NCBI RefSeq assembly: GCF_006542765.1
Contig: NZ_SKCD01000011.1
Span: 62,001-126,000, forward strand
Reading direction: 5' to 3'
Length of the DNA: 64,000 bases
From: Paenibacillus luteus
GTDB lineage: Bacteria; Bacillota; Bacilli; Paenibacillales; Paenibacillaceae
Below are positions 37,341 to 47,200 of this stretch, one piece after another. The translations under genes were made by a program, and so were the position numbers. Position 1 is the stretch's first letter. Each line of letters starts with the position of its first letter. The notes under the pieces were generated by a model. That model was not told the DNA's origin, did not search any database, and saw nothing but the letters and a program-made list of their open reading frames with translations.

Positions 37341-37536
37341 AAATAAATACAGCAAATCTAACCCATTATAGGGTCAGATAAGGATATCGTTTGAGTGAAA
37401 AGAAGTAGTAACTATCTTGCATATAAACAATAAAACAAACGAAATAAACCAATCGCTTTAGTTGTTTTATTTTTTATATTGATCGCAAGAAAATTTCTAC
37501 ATTATTCTTTTCAGCTCCATTCATTAAATTAGGAGT

Positions 37537-37565
37537 AGTCTATCATATCTTTTTTTCAATATCAA
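37537..37565 (-). promoter_or_regulatory. Putative sigma-A promoter of the ABC-F leader
   Basis: On the minus strand TTGATA, a 17-bp spacer and TAGACT. It gives a leader of about 250 nt. The leader holds a 10-bp stem AATAAAACAA/TTGTTTTATT (about 37424-37470), possible short ORFs, and the terminator at 37301-37340. Confidence 0.65.
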
Positions 37566-37635
37566 GTTCCCCATTGGATAGATGGTGTTATAGATATTGA
37601 CCGCTTCTGGTTGGTGCTTGAAGCTGCTGCAACAA

Positions 37636-39108
37636 TCAGGTGCCGCAATAGGTTTGGTAATTTCGGTTGGAGTCTACTGGCAATGTGGCATATTCAGCCT
37701 GCTCAGCCGTGTGCGCATATGGATTCGCAAGAGCCGCAAGCAGCCGTTCCATTACGCTAAAGTCTCCAAGCACAGCTGCTTCCAGTGCCTCTTCAACTCT
37801 ATGGTTGCGCGGGATCAGAGCGGGATTGCTCTTGCGCATCAATTGAAGCGACGATTCTTTTGATTGCTGCTGCTTCCCAAGTCTTTCTTGCCATAACGCA
37901 TACCAGTTTACAAACTCCGGCGTTTCGAATAAAGCCTCTCCTGACATCTTATCAAATGTTAATGCCCGGAAGGTATTGGTGTAGTCCGCACCATGCTGCT
38001 GCATGATCGTAAGCAAGCGTTCAATCAGCGGTTTATCTTCGGGATCCTCATTGAAAATGCCCAGTTTCGCCTTCATTCCTGTCAGCCATTTAAGCTGATA
38101 CAATTCAATGAATTCGGATAGCGCCTCTTCTGCCAAGGCTACAGCCTGCTGCTCATTGTCATGCAGCAAAGGCAACAGTGCTTCCGCAAGTCTTGCGAGA
38201 TTCCAAGCAGCAATTGGAGGTTGATTCCCATAAGCGTAACGGCTATGGGAGTCAATGGAACTGAATACCGTTGCCGGGTCATAGGCATCCATGAAGGCAC
38301 ATGGACCATAATCAATGGTTTCTCCGCTCAGTGCCATGTTGTCTGTGTTCATGACACCGTGAATAAAGCCAACGAGCTGCCATTTGGCAATCAGTGCAGC
38401 TTGGCGCTTAATCACCTTATGCAAGAGCACGAGATAGCGGTTCTGATCATGGTCAACGTCTGGGAAATGCCGCTGCAAGGTGTAATCTGCTAGCGCCTGA
38501 AGTTCTTCTTTCGTCCCCCATTGGGCTGCAAATTGAAAGGTGCCTACGCGAATATGACTAGCAGCCACTCTTGTTAAAATGGCACCAGGCTCTTCGGTTC
38601 CACGGTAGATGGATTCACCGGTAGTCACAACCGCAAGACTGCGCGTTGTCGCAATGCCAAGCGCATGCATAGCTTCGCTAATGATGTACTCACGAAGCAT
38701 CGGTCCCAGTGCCGCACGGCCATCGCCTCCACGGGAGTAAGGTGTTTTTCCGGAGCCCTTCAGCTGGATGTCAAACCGCTCGCCTATCGGCGTAATCTGC
38801 TCACCTAGCAGCAAAGCCCGGCCGTCGCCTAATCGGTTAAAATGACCGAATTGATGTCCCGCATAGGCTTGAGCAAGCGGCATGGCTCCTTCCGGCGCTT
38901 CGTTTCCAGCGAGCAATGCTGCGCCTTCCTTGCTTTGCAGTGCCTCAGCGTTCAAACCGAGTGATGCTGCCAGCGTATCATTAAAAATGATTAGCTTAGG
39001 TGAACGTACGGGATTTATGTCGAGCCTCGTGAAAAGGGATTGCGGCAGCCGAGAATAACTATTGTCAAAGTTCCAGCCTGAATCTATGATTGCATTTGTC
39101 TCTGTCAT
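37636..39108 (-). CDS. selO: Protein adenylyltransferase SelO
   Basis: 490 residues. SelO is a pseudokinase-fold enzyme that AMPylates Ser/Thr/Tyr of proteins, with a role in redox stress. Family signatures are '[23 protein letters not shown]', '[21 protein letters not shown]', '[15 protein letters not shown]' and '[22 protein letters not shown]' (metal/nucleotide-binding Asn and Asp). The bacterial C-terminal 'C-x-x-U/C' is here 'TYCGT', one Cys before the stop, consistent with a non-seleno homologue. AAGGAG precedes the ATG; the upstream TTG is ignored. No terminator separates it from the ABC-F leader 70 bp downstream. Confidence 0.93.
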   Translation of the reverse strand: MTETNAIIDSGWNFDNSYSRLPQSLFTRLDINPVRSPKLIIFNDTLAASLGLNAEALQSKEGAALLAGNEAPEGAMPLAQAYAGHQFGHFNRLGDGRALLLGEQITPIGERFDIQLKGSGKTPYSRGGDGRAALGPMLREYIISEAMHALGIATTRSLAVVTTGESIYRGTEEPGAILTRVAASHIRVGTFQFAAQWGTKEELQALADYTLQRHFPDVDHDQNRYLVLLHKVIKRQAALIAKWQLVGFIHGVMNTDNMALSGETIDYGPCAFMDAYDPATVFSSIDSHSRYAYGNQPPIAAWNLARLAEALLPLLHDNEQQAVALAEEALSEFIELYQLKWLTGMKAKLGIFNEDPEDKPLIERLLTIMQQHGADYTNTFRALTFDKMSGEALFETPEFVNWYALWQERLGKQQQSKESSLQLMRKSNPALIPRNHRVEEALEAAVLGDFSVMERLLAALANPYAHTAEQAEYATLPVDSNRNYQTYCGT

Positions 39109-39284
39109 TGGATCTCCTTTTATAGGCAAATGAAATGTAATGATTTACGTTTAATACCGAAGCATATCAGCTTGTTTAGTGTATACTTTGGTTTTTTTAT
39201 TATACCCTTTTCATGCTGAGTTTACAGATTTTATTCTATGAATGCTAGTAGTAGATTTCTCTCTCAGATTGATTGCACAAAAAC

Positions 39285-39315
39285 AACCCTCATCTTATGG
39301 AAGAAGACGAGGGTT
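39285..39315 (-). terminator. Intrinsic terminator of the UvrA-like/MFS operon
   Basis: Arms AACCCTC and GAGGGTT plus inner pairing (TCTT/AAGA). The minus strand continues GTTTTTG, just after the MFS stop codon. Confidence 0.7.
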
Positions 39316-39338
39316 GGCCATTTATGTCGCGTATCGAT

Positions 39339-40865
39339 TTAATGAGAAGCGGTGTATTCTTCCAACTCGGAAGCCGGGTCGAATTTTTCTTTGCTCATGG
39401 CCAAAGCAGCAATGAGAGCAATGACAGACGGTATGAGTGCCCAAGCAAAAGTATGGACAAGCGATGAGGACAAGGCCTCTGTTATTTTATCAAGAATCTG
39501 AGGAGGAATGTTATCGCGCGTATCCGGTGTTAAAATTTGACTCGGATCACTTAGGTCAATGCTTCCATTTGCTTGTTCTCCACTGTCGAACATGGAAGAG
39601 AGTTTATTCGTAAATACATGACTTTGAATTATGCCGAATACGGTAATGCCAAGCGTCATTCCAAGCTCACGCGTAAAGCTTAGGGTCGAACTGGCAGACC
39701 CCCGCTGCCTTGCTGCAAACCCATGAATGGCTGCATTGCTGAGTACTGAAAATGACGAACCGATGCCTAGACCGACCAAGACCATATAAATAGTAACTAA
39801 TAGACGTGAAGAATCGGTTGTCAGCGTGGCTAGCAATGCAATCCCAACAACAAGCAGCGCTAAGGTGGATATCATGATAGTGCGGTAATTAAACTTGGCA
39901 AGCAAAAATCCGCCGCCAGCCGCCGTAACTACGGAACCGAGCATCATAGGAAGTAGGACAAGTGCTGAGCTCGTTGCCGAGCCTCCAAAAACACCCTGGA
40001 TAAAGATTGGGATATAGACGGAAGCGGTAATAAAGGCAGCTCCACTAAATAAAGCCATCAGATTGCTTGTGGTGTAAAGCCGGTTCTTGAACATGCCGAA
40101 GGTAATGATCGGTTCTTGCGCACGGCGTTCGAAAAATATAAAACCAACGATAAGCACTGCGAATGCAAAGAACAATCCAATGATCATACTGGAGTCCCAA
40201 GCATATTCCTTGCCGCCAAGTTCAATGGCAAACATAAGGCAAAGGATAGAACCGACAAGCGCAAATGCACCAAGATAGTCAATTTTTTGCTTGGAATGCA
40301 CAATTGATTCTTTGTAGAAGAAAAAAATCATCCCAAATGCGATAAGGCCAATGGGCAGGTTGATATAGAATATCCAAGACCAATGAACATAATCCGTAAT
40401 ATAGCCGCCGATTAGGGGGCCAAAAATGCTGGAAATGCCATAGGCGGCACCAAATAAACCGCCGATCTTGCCCCGTTTTTCCGGAGCGACTACATCGAAC
40501 ATGATCGTAAATGCGATCGGAACGAGCGCACCGCCCCCAATGCCCTGGATCGCGCGATAAATGCTGAGCTGCACGATTGATTCTGCCGTACCGCATAAAG
40601 CAGAACCAAGCATAAATACAATAATTCCGAAGATGAAAAAGCGTTTGCGACCATACATATCGGAAAGTTTACCGAAGATGGGCATGCCAGCCATTTCTGC
40701 TACCATATATGCAGACGTTACCCACATTAATTTGTCAAAGCCGCCTAAGTCGCCGACGATGGTTCCGATTGCAGTTGCTGTTATCGTGTTATCCATCGAA
40801 GCCATAAGCGTGGCCAGCAGCAAAGCCACGATAATTACTGCTACATTATTTTTTTTAGCCAACAT
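39339..40865 (-). CDS. MFS transporter, EmrB/QacA (DHA2) subfamily
   Basis: 508 residues with about 14 hydrophobic segments. Typical parts are '[21 protein letters not shown]' in helix 1, motif A '[14 protein letters not shown]', '[16 protein letters not shown]' and motif C '[15 protein letters not shown]'. Members are proton-driven drug exporters. The start is the ATG in GGAGG-N10-ATG; another ATG in between is out of frame and soon stops. It begins 57 bp after the UvrA-like stop codon, so the two form an operon. The divergent MarR is the likely regulator. Confidence 0.92.
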   Translation of the reverse strand: MLAKKNNVAVIIVALLLATLMASMDNTITATAIGTIVGDLGGFDKLMWVTSAYMVAEMAGMPIFGKLSDMYGRKRFFIFGIIVFMLGSALCGTAESIVQLSIYRAIQGIGGGALVPIAFTIMFDVVAPEKRGKIGGLFGAAYGISSIFGPLIGGYITDYVHWSWIFYINLPIGLIAFGMIFFFYKESIVHSKQKIDYLGAFALVGSILCLMFAIELGGKEYAWDSSMIIGLFFAFAVLIVGFIFFERRAQEPIITFGMFKNRLYTTSNLMALFSGAAFITASVYIPIFIQGVFGGSATSSALVLLPMMLGSVVTAAGGGFLLAKFNYRTIMISTLALLVVGIALLATLTTDSSRLLVTIYMVLVGLGIGSSFSVLSNAAIHGFAARQRGSASSTLSFTRELGMTLGITVFGIIQSHVFTNKLSSMFDSGEQANGSIDLSDPSQILTPDTRDNIPPQILDKITEALSSSLVHTFAWALIPSVIALIAALAMSKEKFDPASELEEYTASH

Positions 40866-40922
40866 CCATTTGTAACCTCCACATTCATCTGCTTGCTTAA
40901 CCAATGTTAAATTAGCCAGTCA

Positions 40923-43427
40923 TTAAAGCCCTTCTGCCAAAATCCGTCTCAGGAACATGCCCGTATAAGAAGCAGAAACTTCCGCTACCTGTTCTGGCGT
41001 GCCCTCGGCTACCAGCTTACCGCCGGCTGCTCCGCCTTCTGGACCGATATCGATCACCCAATCCGACTCCCGGATTAGTTCCAAGCTATGCTCGACAATA
41101 ACGACTGTATTTCCTGAATCGACCAGCTTATTTAGCAATACTTGAAGCTGTTTAATATCTGAGGGATGGAGTCCGGTCGTCGGCTCATCCAGCAGATAGA
41201 GGGTGTGATTTTTGGAAGGCTTGCTAAGCTCTTTCGCCAATCTGATCCGCTGCCCTTCACCGCCGGATAAGGTTTTGACCGACTGTCCCCACTTCAAATA
41301 ACCAAGCCCAACCTCGCACAGCATGGAGATCAGACCGGATATTTTGCTCTCCGATTGCAAGATAGGCAGGCTTTCCTGCACCGACATGTTCAAAAGGTCC
41401 GAAATGGAGAAGCCTTCGTACTGTACCTCCAGCACTTCGTCCGTAAACCTACGACCTTTGCAATCAGGGCACTTCACTTCTAAATCGGGCAAGAAATTCA
41501 TATCAATGGAAAGCACGCCGAGACCCTGGCATGTCTCGCATCGTCCGCCTGGCGTATTAAAAGAAAAATGCTTTGAGGTCAGCTTACGTCTCTTCGCTTC
41601 CGGTAATCCTGCAAACAGCTGTCGCAAATGGGTAAATACCTCCGTATAGGTCGCGACATTCGAGCGCTGCATTCTGCCCATTGGCGTCTGGTCAAAGATG
41701 ACGATATGGCCGACATGCTCTAAGCCTGTGATCTGATTGAAGCCTTTTGGTTCCTTTTTCATTGTATTTCCTTGCGCTAAAACATCGAATACAAGCGTAG
41801 ATTTACCTGAGCCCGATACTCCGGTTACGGACACCAAGCTGCCTAACGGAAAAGCTACCAAGGGGATATCGATATTTCTAATTTGCGCTCCCTGAATCGT
41901 AATTTGCTTTCCATTTCCCTCACGTCGCAAGCGTGTTGGAATTTCCCGTCCTTCTTCGCGTAAATAAGCTCCTGTCACCGATTCCGAGCTCGCCATCAAA
42001 TCCTCCACGCTGCCTTCACCTACAACGGTTCCTCCATAAACGCCTGCACCCGGACCTATATCGATGATATGATCGGCAGCACGCATCATTTCGATATCAT
42101 GCTCGATCACAAGCACGGTATTGCCGAGATCACGCAGCTCCTGAAGCACGCGAATGAGCCCAACAGTATCCCGGGGATGAAGACCGGTCGTTGGTTCGTC
42201 AAGAATATAGAGTACGCCTGTCAGTCCCGAGCCAAGAAGCGAAGCAAGCCGCAGGCGCTGTGCTTCTCCGCCGGACAACGTAACGGTTTGGCGGTTCATG
42301 GACAGATAGCCGAGCCCGACATCCATAATTCTTTTGAGCCTTATGGGCATGTCTTGAAGGATCGGTTCAAGCAGATGAAGACCTTCAGCGGGCAATTCAG
42401 CCTCCAGTCCTCTTGTCCATGCGTATACCTCGCCAAGAGACCACCCGGATACATCAGAGATCGTTGCGTCAGCCACTTGAACAAGGCGAATTTCTAGCTT
42501 CAGGCGCGCTCCAAGGCAATCCGGGCAAAGCTGCTCATGAAAGAAACCTCCGTCTTTTTCTTGGGCGCCAGCCTCCCCTTCCTTCTCCTTGTAACGCCGC
42601 CATAATCCGGGTATGACGCCTTCGAATTTCGTGCCTTGAACCGGTTTGACATTCGGATAATGACGTTTGAACGCCTCGCTCTCGACTCCGTAGTACAGCA
42701 AATCCCGTTGAATTTCACCGAACTCCTTCAAAGGTTGATCAGGATCAAGGTCAAAGCCGTAATGCTTGGCTGCCGCCAGGAGTATTCGGATTTGAATATC
42801 GCGATGGACGCCGTTCAGCGAAGCAACTCCCCCGCCGCGCAAACTAAGCTCCGGATGAAAAACAGCTGCTTCATTGATGCTTGCCACATGTCCAAGTCCG
42901 CTGCAGGAGCCGCATGCTCCCTCCGGTTTATTAAAGGAGAAGTGCGACATTCCAAGCTTTTCAAGCTCTGCATGGCAATGAGGACATTTTATGGTCTGAC
43001 GACCCATACTCTCGTCTTCTTCAGCCATTAGACCCGCAGGTTCAAAGGTTGGAAGAATGCTGCCGCTGCAGGATAAGCAAATTCGCGCTCCGAGCCTCGA
43101 GAAGATAAAACGGACGTACGTATAAATATCTGTTACAGTGCCAACTGTCGAGCGCGGATTACGGTTCGTTACATGCTGCCCGACGCTAATGGACGGAGAC
43201 AAGCCTTCAATCGACTCGACTTTAGGCTTACGAATGGAATCTGACGCCAAGCCCATGGACTCCATATACTGTCTTTGGCATTCCCTCTGGAGGGTATCCA
43301 TCGCCAACGTCGATTTGCCTGAGCCTGATGGGCCTGTCAGAACAACAAGCTTGTATTTCGGAATCGTTAGCGAGATACTCTTCAGGTTGTTTTCCCGCGC
43401 ACCTTTAATCACAATCGTGTCTTTCAC
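40923..43427 (-). CDS. UvrA-like ABC ATPase (UvrA2/DrrC type, drug resistance)
   Basis: 834 residues, about 100 shorter than UvrA (~940). Both ABC modules are present: Walker A 'GPSGSGKST' and 'GVSGSGKST', signatures 'TLSGGEAQRLRLASLLGSG' and 'TLSGGEGQRIRLAKELSKP', and zinc fingers 'CPHC...CGSC' and 'CETC...CPDC'. The UvrB-interaction region of the N-terminal half appears reduced, as in UvrA2/DrrC proteins. Those confer tolerance to DNA-intercalating drugs and are not thought to work with UvrB. GTG start with GAGGAGG 7 nt before. Operon with the DHA2 MFS, so drug binding/removal plus export is likely (inference). Confidence 0.9.
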   Translation of the reverse strand: MKDTIVIKGARENNLKSISLTIPKYKLVVLTGPSGSGKSTLAMDTLQRECQRQYMESMGLASDSIRKPKVESIEGLSPSISVGQHVTNRNPRSTVGTVTDIYTYVRFIFSRLGARICLSCSGSILPTFEPAGLMAEEDESMGRQTIKCPHCHAELEKLGMSHFSFNKPEGACGSCSGLGHVASINEAAVFHPELSLRGGGVASLNGVHRDIQIRILLAAAKHYGFDLDPDQPLKEFGEIQRDLLYYGVESEAFKRHYPNVKPVQGTKFEGVIPGLWRRYKEKEGEAGAQEKDGGFFHEQLCPDCLGARLKLEIRLVQVADATISDVSGWSLGEVYAWTRGLEAELPAEGLHLLEPILQDMPIRLKRIMDVGLGYLSMNRQTVTLSGGEAQRLRLASLLGSGLTGVLYILDEPTTGLHPRDTVGLIRVLQELRDLGNTVLVIEHDIEMMRAADHIIDIGPGAGVYGGTVVGEGSVEDLMASSESVTGAYLREEGREIPTRLRREGNGKQITIQGAQIRNIDIPLVAFPLGSLVSVTGVSGSGKSTLVFDVLAQGNTMKKEPKGFNQITGLEHVGHIVIFDQTPMGRMQRSNVATYTEVFTHLRQLFAGLPEAKRRKLTSKHFSFNTPGGRCETCQGLGVLSIDMNFLPDLEVKCPDCKGRRFTDEVLEVQYEGFSISDLLNMSVQESLPILQSESKISGLISMLCEVGLGYLKWGQSVKTLSGGEGQRIRLAKELSKPSKNHTLYLLDEPTTGLHPSDIKQLQVLLNKLVDSGNTVVIVEHSLELIRESDWVIDIGPEGGAAGGKLVAEGTPEQVAEVSASYTGMFLRRILAEGL

Positions 43428-43492
43428 AATGACGCCTCCTCGTGTATCTTTTCGAATGGATCCATTTCGAAACTAGCGGTACAACTGCTTTT

Positions 43493-43514
43493 TTACTAAG
43501 TAAAAGCTTAGTAA
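43493..43514. promoter_or_regulatory. Putative MarR operator 1 (TTACTAAG-N6-CTTAGTAA)
   Basis: Perfect 8-bp inverted repeat in the 209-bp region between the UvrA-like operon and marR. It lies 66 bp upstream of the UvrA-like GTG. Confidence 0.6.
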
Positions 43515-43589
43515 CTTTGCATTTCAGTCCTGTTTTCGTTAAAATTAATTTGATTAAACAAATGAATGTCTAGTATCTTGATTATGAAG

Positions 43590-43608
43590 TATCTCGATGG
43601 TCGAGATA
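43590..43608. promoter_or_regulatory. Putative MarR operator 2 (TATCTCGA-TGG-TCGAGATA)
   Basis: Perfect 8-bp inverted repeat with a 3-bp spacer, 28 bp upstream of the marR TTG start, where it would overlap the leader or promoter of marR. Confidence 0.65.
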
Positions 43609-43636
43609 AATTATATCTTAAAAGGAGGGTTGTTAT

Positions 43637-44134
43637 TTGTCAAGCCATGGTGGACAAGATCAACCAACAGAGCTGCAAGAAAATTTCACTTTGCGCATGC
43701 GGGGATTGGGCTCTCGCACGGTCTTATATCAGCAAAACGTAGCGGCTTCCCTAGGTTTATACAATAATGATTTTTTATCCGTCGATATTTTGCGTGAGAA
43801 AGGCCCGATTACCGCTGGCGAGCTCTCCAAGCTAACCGGGCTAGCTACGGGAAGCGTAACCTCATTAATCGATAGATTGGAAAAAAACGGTTTTGTCCGC
43901 AGGGAGAATGATCCCAACGACCGTCGCAAAGTCATCATTGTCCCTATGTATGAGAATAGAGAAGAAATCAGCAATACGTATCTGCCCCTTCATGCCGAAA
44001 TGGTCAAGCTTGCTTCCTCTTATAGCGACGAAGAACTTTTGCTCATTACGCAATTTTTAGACCGGGCAAGTGCGGTCCTTGAGGATCAAATTCAATACCT
44101 TAGCTCCAAGACAAACGGCAAGTCTTCTTCTTGA
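43637..44134 (+). CDS. MarR-family transcriptional regulator
   Basis: 165 residues. A MarR winged helix is clear: 'LGLYNNDFLSVDILREKGP' leads into 'TAGELSKLTGLATGSVTSLIDRLEKNGFVRRENDPNDRRKVIIVPM', including the DRR wing tip. It begins at TTG with AAAGGAGGG upstream. It is divergent from the UvrA-like/MFS operon. The two flanking palindromes suggest it represses both that operon and itself, and is released by a drug or aromatic effector (inference). Confidence 0.9.
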   Translation: MSSHGGQDQPTELQENFTLRMRGLGSRTVLYQQNVAASLGLYNNDFLSVDILREKGPITAGELSKLTGLATGSVTSLIDRLEKNGFVRRENDPNDRRKVIIVPMYENREEISNTYLPLHAEMVKLASSYSDEELLLITQFLDRASAVLEDQIQYLSSKTNGKSSS

Positions 44135-44154
44135 AGCTTGCTATCATCAACAAA

Positions 44155-44199
44155 AAGGACGGTACGCCGATCAGTCAAATGACCTCGGGTATCGTCCTT
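44155..44199 (+). terminator. Intrinsic terminator of marR
   Basis: Interrupted stem AAGGACGGTAC.../...GTATCGTCCTT, then TTCTTACT. Between the convergent marR and GH87 genes. Confidence 0.65.
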
Positions 44200-44243
44200 C
44201 TTACTAGTATGCTTTAATGTTAGTCTACCTATTAGGAATTCAC

Positions 44244-47200
44244 TTAATTAATGATTAGGCCAAAACCATTTTGAATGTAGTTTACGTTAGGATGTGCGAT
44301 ATTGCTGGTCGTCAAATTGTTGAACGTGGCTGAACCATTGCCTGTATAGGTATAGATAGCCGCGCCTGGATGTGGCGAGGTAAACCGGGAAGTTAGAATT
44401 CCGTCACGTCCAGTTCCATTAATGTTAATGTTGTTAAATACGATATTTTCAAAGCCGCCGCCATAACCAAACTGGATAGCACTGCGCTGCGTGTTGATAA
44501 TATCGATATTGGTGAACGTTACATTTTTGATGGAATCGTTGGATGCCTCCAAATCGATGGCCCCTCGCTCCCCGTTATAAAGGTCTTTACTGGTTCCGCT
44601 GTTAATAATCGTCGTATCCGAGAAAAGAATGCCTGTGTTGTTCTGGAAATGATAACCCGGGAACACCGTGTTCATTCTAATGCCGGAACCGCCGACGGTA
44701 TCGATGATCAGGTTGTTGGTAGCTTTATGCCCGCCTCCTCCGAAAAATGCAATGCCTGCTGCACGCCAGTTATTCTCAATCGTATTGAATGAGAAGGTAT
44801 TGTTGACGCCTGCCCTTGCACCATTGACGTTACTCGTCCAGACAGCAAGGCCGTCATCTCCGTTATTTCGTACGCTGCTGTTGCGTACGGTCGAATTGCT
44901 CGTTCCTTGGGCGAAATTCACCCCATCCGCAAGGTTGTTCCGAATCCGGCTGTTTTCAATGATGAGTCCATCGGCATAAATGGCAGGTGTATGCGCGTAA
45001 TCCCCTACCCAGAACCCGCACTCAAAATGTTCAACCCAGACGTTGTGCACCTTTGAATTTTTACCGAAATTGTCCATAAATCCTTTGTAAATCGCATTCT
45101 CATGATAACGCGACCGTAGTTTCGAATTCATATAGATATGGCTAAAATCAAGCTTGCCCTCAACCCGGAAGGAAATGCCTCCCGATGCCGAATTTGGACT
45201 GGTAAACTGGATGTTTGTATGCCATATGCCAGCACCTACGATTGTAATGTCATTGATCATATTGCTGACAGAGCCTATCTTCCACATGTTTCCAAGATGG
45301 AATGTTCCTTCAGGAATATACAAGGTTTTGCTTCCTGCGACAGCGGCAGTTACCGCAGCTTCAAAGGCTGCAAGATCATCTAAGCTATCATTAGCGATTG
45401 CTCCGAAATCGGTAACAGAAACCGAATTGGCCGGACGTGCAATTGCTGCAGGCACGGGTTCGATTTCGATGAAATCGACGCCATATTCAAGGTTATCCGC
45501 ATTGCTCTTCTGGATTCGGATCGTATCGCCAGGCTGGAGCGGTGTGTCCATTTTGAAATGTACCTCGTCAAATCGGAAGAGCGGACGTCCACCGGCAGGC
45601 GTATCTGCAGGCTGATCGCTCGAGAAATACTGCCAGTTGTAATACGATGTCAATGGCACGGTCTTGGCTTTCACTCCATTGACATATACGTCAAGTGAGC
45701 CGTTTAGACCCATGCCATCCGCCGAGTCTGGCATCGTGAATCTCATCGTTACACCGGCGCCTCCCTCTCCTTGTCTAACAGACCACTCGAGATAGGAACC
45801 ACTCGTAGGCAGTGCTACATAGCGCTGCCCGGAAGCCTCCGAAGCAATGAGGGCTTGATCGAATGTAGGCGCAGATTGCAGCGTTGCGCCTCCGCCTCTA
45901 GCTGCATCGTCGGTATCATACCTGGTATAAGGCATGCTCGCCCCACGGGCAGAATAAACGACCAATGCCGTTGAGCTCACATTATTGGGTTGCTTGATGG
46001 CGAGTTCATTGGCATCTGCTGCAACTGTCGTGGTAACCGTATAGCTGCCAGTGGCTGCTGTCCATGCTCCGGGAATGGAGATGTTGACAGAAGCTCCGGC
46101 TGCTAAAGCGCCATTATATGAGCCATTAAAGGTTTGGATCGTCGAGCCTGCTGAATTTTTAAGAGCAACAGCAACGCCATGTGAACCGCTTGCTGTTGCA
46201 ATGTTTCCGATATTTTTCAAGCTCACGTTAAAAGCTACAGAATTATTAGCTACAGGATTGCTTGGAGTCCACGAAACCTCTCCGACTAGATCGGCACTTG
46301 CGACAGGAGCGACAATTAGCGGCGTTGCGTTCGTGTAGCTGTTATTCGCTTCGTTTTGCTCGATAATCAAATTGTTCTCATCGACCTTAGCGTTGACCGA
46401 ATAGGTGGCAGCTGCTTTCGTGCCGGCATTCAGATTTACTGATGCCGAAGCGCCAGCAGCCAGAGCGCCTACGTTTGCAGAGCCCGCAAGTTCGTTGTTT
46501 AAGTAGAAGTTCACGGTCGTTGCAGCGGAGCTGGCATTTCCGTTATTTTTAACGGTTGCGTTGAGCGTGATCGTGTTAGTCTCAATGGGAGAAACAGGCG
46601 ACCAGGTCATTCCTGTAATCTGAAGATCAGGGTTCGTTCCTGGCGAGCCGAATACTTGAAACTCAGCAATTTGGCCAGCCGAAGCGCCCGTATTCGCCGT
46701 TATGCTCAATTGTAATCGTTTAACCGTTGCACTTACTGGTATCGTCACCGTATTGCCAGTGGATGGATTAAACGTGTAGGTTTGCGATGAGACTAGGTTA
46801 CTGAAGGTAGTTGTATTCTGGTTGTGGCCAAGCACTTGAATCGTTTGTGTGCGAGCAGCCCATGAGGAGGATGGATTTAACTTTAGCACAATAGACGTAA
46901 TATCATGGTTGGCACCCAGATCAAGCGTGAGCGTGCTTGATGCTGCACCACCTTCCCAATAAGTTGTGTTGTTATTGTCATTAGCGTTTGCTGCCACGAA
47001 GGAAAGCGTGGTTGAAGAAGCAGTAATGGGTTTGCCCACGGCAAGGTTATCTCCTGGGAGCGGTGTAACTGTAGGTGAAGCTGTAGGTACAACCGTAGGA
47101 GTTGGGGTTGGAGCTATTGTCGGAACTGGCGTTGCCGTAGATGTTGGTGTTGTTGTTGGAGTAGGTGCAACTGTAGGTGTCGGAGTCAAAGTTGGACTAG

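Noticed and set aside
37336..37355. Upstream in-frame start giving the ABC-F protein a 25-residue extension
   Set aside because: The extension would be translated through the leader terminator hairpin, and AGGAGG stands right before the later ATG.
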